Origin: an uncultured Deferribacteraceae bacterium
Lineage (GTDB): Bacteria; Chrysiogenota; Deferribacteres; Deferribacterales; Mucispirillaceae
Length of the DNA stretch: 6,606 bases
Direction of reading: 5' to 3'
NCBI GenBank assembly: GCA_947039055.1
Contig: CAMQYB010000111.1
Coordinates: 1-6,606, forward strand
The position numbers and the translations under genes were made by a program. The notes under the pieces were generated by a model that worked only from the letters and a program-made list of their open reading frames with translations, had not been told where the DNA came from and made no database searches. Position 1 is the stretch's first letter, and every line of letters begins with the position of its first letter. Of the stretch, positions 4,292 to 6,606 are shown piece after piece.

Positions 4292-5857
4292 ATGAAAACA
4301 GAGATTAAAGACATTGAGAATTCTCAGAAAGAGATATCGTTTGATATACCATACAAATCGTTTGTAGAGTTATCAGATAAAGAGTTAGAGAAAATATTAC
4401 CAACGGTCAAGGTTCCAGGCTTTAGAGCTGGTAAAGCACCGATTGATGTGATTAGGAAGCAACACGCTCACAAAATCAAATCAAACGCCATTGAACGTTT
4501 AGTATCTGAGAGTATGAGTGAGGCGTTTGTTACAAATGAAATAAACCCATTATCTCAACCGATTGTATCAGATATGGTATTTGAAGAGAATGAGCCTATA
4601 ACTTTTAAAATTAGATTTGATATATTTCCTAAGCTAACGCTTGAGAACTTATCAGACTTTAAAGTTGAGAAACTATATCCAGAAACAACTGATAAGGATA
4701 TTGATAAAACGATTGAAGAGATCAGAGAGAGACATTTGAGTCATGAACCAGTCACTGATGGCAGAGCTACGATAAGTGGCGATATGGTAGTTATGGATTT
4801 TCTTGGGAAAGTTGATAATGTTCCATTTGCAGGTGGCGAGGCTAAAGATTTCTCATTAGTTTTAGGTTCAGGAAAATTTATACCTGGATTTGAAGATCAA
4901 GTTATAGGAATGAAGCAAGATGAAGTAAGAGATATCACTGTGACATTCCCTGAAGTTTATCAAGAGAAAAGTTTAGCAGGTAAGGATGCAGTTTTCACTG
5001 TTACAATTAACGGTATAAAAGAGCAGAAATTACCAAAAATAGATGATGAGTTTGCAAAAGATATAGATCCGAAATGTAGTACATTAAAGGAACTTAAAAG
5101 TAGAATTAAGAAAGCGTTAGTTGCAGAAGCTGATAACAGTTCTAGACACGTTGCTTATATGAAACTTTTAAAATTGTTATCAGAAAACAATATATTTGAT
5201 GTTCCATATTCATTTGTAAGAGAGCAAGCAGAGCGTCTTGCATACAATAGTATGTCGCAGTTTCATTCAATGGGATTAGATCCAGAATCAATGGGTATTA
5301 ACCAGCAGATGATAATTGATCGTCATATCGGTCAAGCGAAAGAACAAGTTAAGCATGCGCTTCTTATAAATGAGATTTCAAGAATGCAAGGTATTAAGGT
5401 TGAAGAGTCTGATATATCTGAGTATTTTGATCATCATGCAGAGCTTCAAGATAGAGATGCTATGGAGATCCGTAGTGAAATCGAAAGTGGAAATCAATTA
5501 GAAGCATTAAGAAACGATCTTCTAGGACATAAAGTTTATGATTATCTTGCAACAGTAAATAAAATTACTGAGAAAGTTGTATCAAGAGAAGAGTACGATA
5601 AGTATTTGAGAGAACAGATGGATAGTAATGCTGAAGCTGTTGAAAGTAAACCAAGCACAAAGAAAGTTAAAAGCATAGACACTGATAGTAAAGACTCAAA
5701 ACCAGCAAAAACTGCAAAGAGTAAAACAGTTAGTGAAGACGGCGAAAGTGATGATAGTGCAAAAGTAGCAAAATCATCAAATAGCAAAAAAGATGATAAA
5801 GAGACAACAAAGAAGAGTACAGCAAAAACTACAAAAACTACTAAACCTACAAAATAG
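4292..5857 (+). CDS. tig: Trigger factor, ribosome-bound chaperone with a long basic tail
   Basis: Trigger factor docks beside the ribosomal exit tunnel and shelters nascent chains; its middle domain is a peptidyl-prolyl isomerase. All three domains are visible: the N-terminal ribosome-binding domain with the signature G-F-R-A-G-K-A-P at 43-50, an FKBP-like domain (about 155-245, with G-S-G-K-F-I-P-G-F-E at 192-201), and the helical substrate-binding C-domain (about 246-440). A tail follows at about 446-521, with about 20 Lys, 25 Ser/Thr and 13 acidic residues in 76. The family usually has about 430-450 residues, so this 521-residue form is extended. GAGG at 4278-4281, ten bases before the ATG, supports the start; a second AGAGG abuts the ATG too closely to serve. 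clpP follows after 87 bases with no convincing terminator between, so co-transcription is likely. Confidence 0.97.
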   Translation: MKTEIKDIENSQKEISFDIPYKSFVELSDKELEKILPTVKVPGFRAGKAPIDVIRKQHAHKIKSNAIERLVSESMSEAFVTNEINPLSQPIVSDMVFEENEPITFKIRFDIFPKLTLENLSDFKVEKLYPETTDKDIDKTIEEIRERHLSHEPVTDGRATISGDMVVMDFLGKVDNVPFAGGEAKDFSLVLGSGKFIPGFEDQVIGMKQDEVRDITVTFPEVYQEKSLAGKDAVFTVTINGIKEQKLPKIDDEFAKDIDPKCSTLKELKSRIKKALVAEADNSSRHVAYMKLLKLLSENNIFDVPYSFVREQAERLAYNSMSQFHSMGLDPESMGINQQMIIDRHIGQAKEQVKHALLINEISRMQGIKVEESDISEYFDHHAELQDRDAMEIRSEIESGNQLEALRNDLLGHKVYDYLATVNKITEKVVSREEYDKYLREQMDSNAEAVESKPSTKKVKSIDTDSKDSKPAKTAKSKTVSEDGESDDSAKVAKSSNSKKDDKETTKKSTAKTTKTTKPTK

Positions 5858-5897
5858 GTTAAGCTAAAAAAGTTTAAAATAGTTGTTTTTTATAGGT

Positions 5898-5914
5898 TAC
5901 AACATTATGTTGTA
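5898..5914. promoter_or_regulatory. Palindrome upstream of clpP, possible operator
   Basis: TACAACATTATGTTGTA has perfect seven-base arms and a three-base centre. It overlaps a weak -10-like TATGTT (5906-5911) that lies 17 bases after TTGTTT (5883-5888). A regulator could bind here and act on clpP separately from tig. It is not the CIRCE element. Confidence 0.35.
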
Positions 5915-5944
5915 TGTTATGCAATAAGGGAGATAACGTATATT

Positions 5945-6532
5945 ATGAGTTTTTACATTCCGTACGTAATAGAACAAACAGGTCGTGGCGAGCGATCGTA
6001 CGATATATACTCAAGACTTCTAAAAGATAGAATAATCTTTTTAGGTACAGAGGTTGACGATGCAATAGCAAACGCAATATCTGCACAGCTTTTATTTTTA
6101 GAAGCTGATGATAGTGAGAAGGATATATCATTATATATAAACTCACCAGGTGGAGTAATAACTGCTGGTATGGCAATATTTGATACAATGAACTTTATAA
6201 AGCCAGATGTATCTACAATATGCTTAGGACAAGCTGCAAGTATGGGTGCATTTCTGTTAGCAGCAGGAGCAAAAGGTAAGCGTTACGCTGTTCCTAATGC
6301 GAGAGTTATGATTCACCAACCATCAGGTGGTTTCCGTGGTCAGGCTACAGATATAATAATTCAATCGAAAGAAATTCAGAGAACTAAAGATTCATTAAAT
6401 AAGATTTTAGCAGAAAACACTGGTCAAACTGTTGAGAAGATCACACAAGACACAGAGCGAGATTATTTTATGAGTTCAGAGGAATCTCTTGAGTATGGTT
6501 TAATAGATAAAATTATTACTAAGCGTGCTTAG
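5945..6532 (+). CDS. clpP: ATP-dependent Clp protease proteolytic subunit ClpP
   Basis: ClpP forms a barrel of two heptamer rings in the cytoplasm; an AAA+ partner such as ClpX or ClpA unfolds substrates into it. The 195-residue length is normal. The Ser-His-Asp triad is intact: Ser99 in G-Q-A-A-S-M-G-A, His124 in M-I-H-Q-P, and Asp173 in T-E-R-D-Y-F-M-S. The oxyanion-hole region S-P-G-G (67-70) and the handle-region run A-T-D-I-I-I-Q (134-140) are present. AAGGGAG (5926-5932) lies 12 bases before the ATG, slightly long but the best site available. The preceding gene is tig; clpX is expected beyond the right edge but cannot be seen. Confidence 0.98.
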   Translation: MSFYIPYVIEQTGRGERSYDIYSRLLKDRIIFLGTEVDDAIANAISAQLLFLEADDSEKDISLYINSPGGVITAGMAIFDTMNFIKPDVSTICLGQAASMGAFLLAAGAKGKRYAVPNARVMIHQPSGGFRGQATDIIIQSKEIQRTKDSLNKILAENTGQTVEKITQDTERDYFMSSEESLEYGLIDKIITKRA

Positions 6533-6533
6533 T

Positions 6534-6606
6534 GTATATTTAGATTTGGCGAACTTGGTTATGAATTAGTTAAGTTGGCGTATATTTAGATTTGGCAAAC
6601 TTGGTT
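6534..6606. repeat. 46-bp tandem repeat directly after clpP, cut by the window end
   Basis: Copy 1 runs 6534-6579 and copy 2 starts at 6580; the 27 bases of copy 2 that are visible differ from copy 1 at one base. Copy 1 starts one base past the clpP stop. In RNA its interior can pair 6552-6561 with 6567-6576 (ten pairs, three of them G-U) around a five-base loop. No T run follows, so it is not a standard terminator. The copy number beyond the edge is unknown. Confidence 0.85.

Noticed and set aside
5542..5787. 81-residue leftward frame opposite the tig tail
   Set aside because: It is the antisense of the Lys/Ser/Thr-rich tail, giving a Leu/Ser/Phe-rich shadow with no family resemblance.
5863..5893. 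Terminator between tig and clpP
   Set aside because: An A6/T6 pairing around a long AT loop is too weak to be a convincing terminator; read-through into clpP seems more likely.
5898..5914. CIRCE heat-shock operator
   Set aside because: The arms and the three-base centre do not match the CIRCE pattern of nine-base arms around a nine-base spacer.
5943..6188. 81-residue leftward frame opposite clpP
   Set aside because: It lies opposite a complete ClpP gene and has no recognisable features or ribosome site.

Overview
This is an AT-rich bacterial chromosome segment (roughly one third G+C by eye) that carries mostly housekeeping genes. The organism is Gram-negative: it encodes apolipoprotein N-acyltransferase (Lnt), which needs an outer-membrane lipoprotein pathway, and a TatA-type translocase subunit. 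The ClpP sequence (start MSFYIPYVIEQTGRGERSYD, then QLLFLEADD and GLIDKII) reads to me most like ClpP of Campylobacterota, Deferribacterota or Desulfobacterota-type bacteria. I cannot place it more finely by eye. Neither tRNA gene encodes its 3' CCA.

Layout. The left part (positions 1-2762) is a leftward block: lnt, then tatA with a good sigma70-type promoter of its own, then ecfT, whose ATG lies 6 bases past the tatA stop. Degenerate direct repeats follow ecfT and overlap its stop codon. A small unrecognised gene (2905-3255) runs rightward, divergent from lnt. A 366-base stretch without a gene (3256-3621) holds a direct repeat over that gene's stop codon, a nested inverted repeat, and the terminator of a leftward tRNA pair, tRNA-His(GTG) and tRNA-Leu(TAG). 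Between tRNA-His and the next gene are three tandem copies of a 70-bp repeat. The right part is the classical tig-clpP protein-quality pair, read rightward, with a 46-bp tandem repeat starting just after the clpP stop and running off the window.

How it works together. Trigger factor binds nascent chains at the ribosome exit and ClpP degrades failed proteins; this gene neighbourhood normally continues into clpX, which would lie beyond the right edge. Lnt completes lipoprotein maturation, TatA takes part in export of folded proteins, and EcfT is the membrane scaffold of a vitamin or metal uptake transporter. The ATPase and substrate-binding partners of EcfT are not in the window.

No complete new system is visible. 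The most unusual signal is the number of short tandem or direct duplications in the intergenic DNA: at or just after the stop codons of three unrelated genes, and upstream of the tRNAs. Also notable are the long Lys/Ser/Thr-rich tail on trigger factor, echoed in TatA, and the degraded second coupling motif of EcfT.
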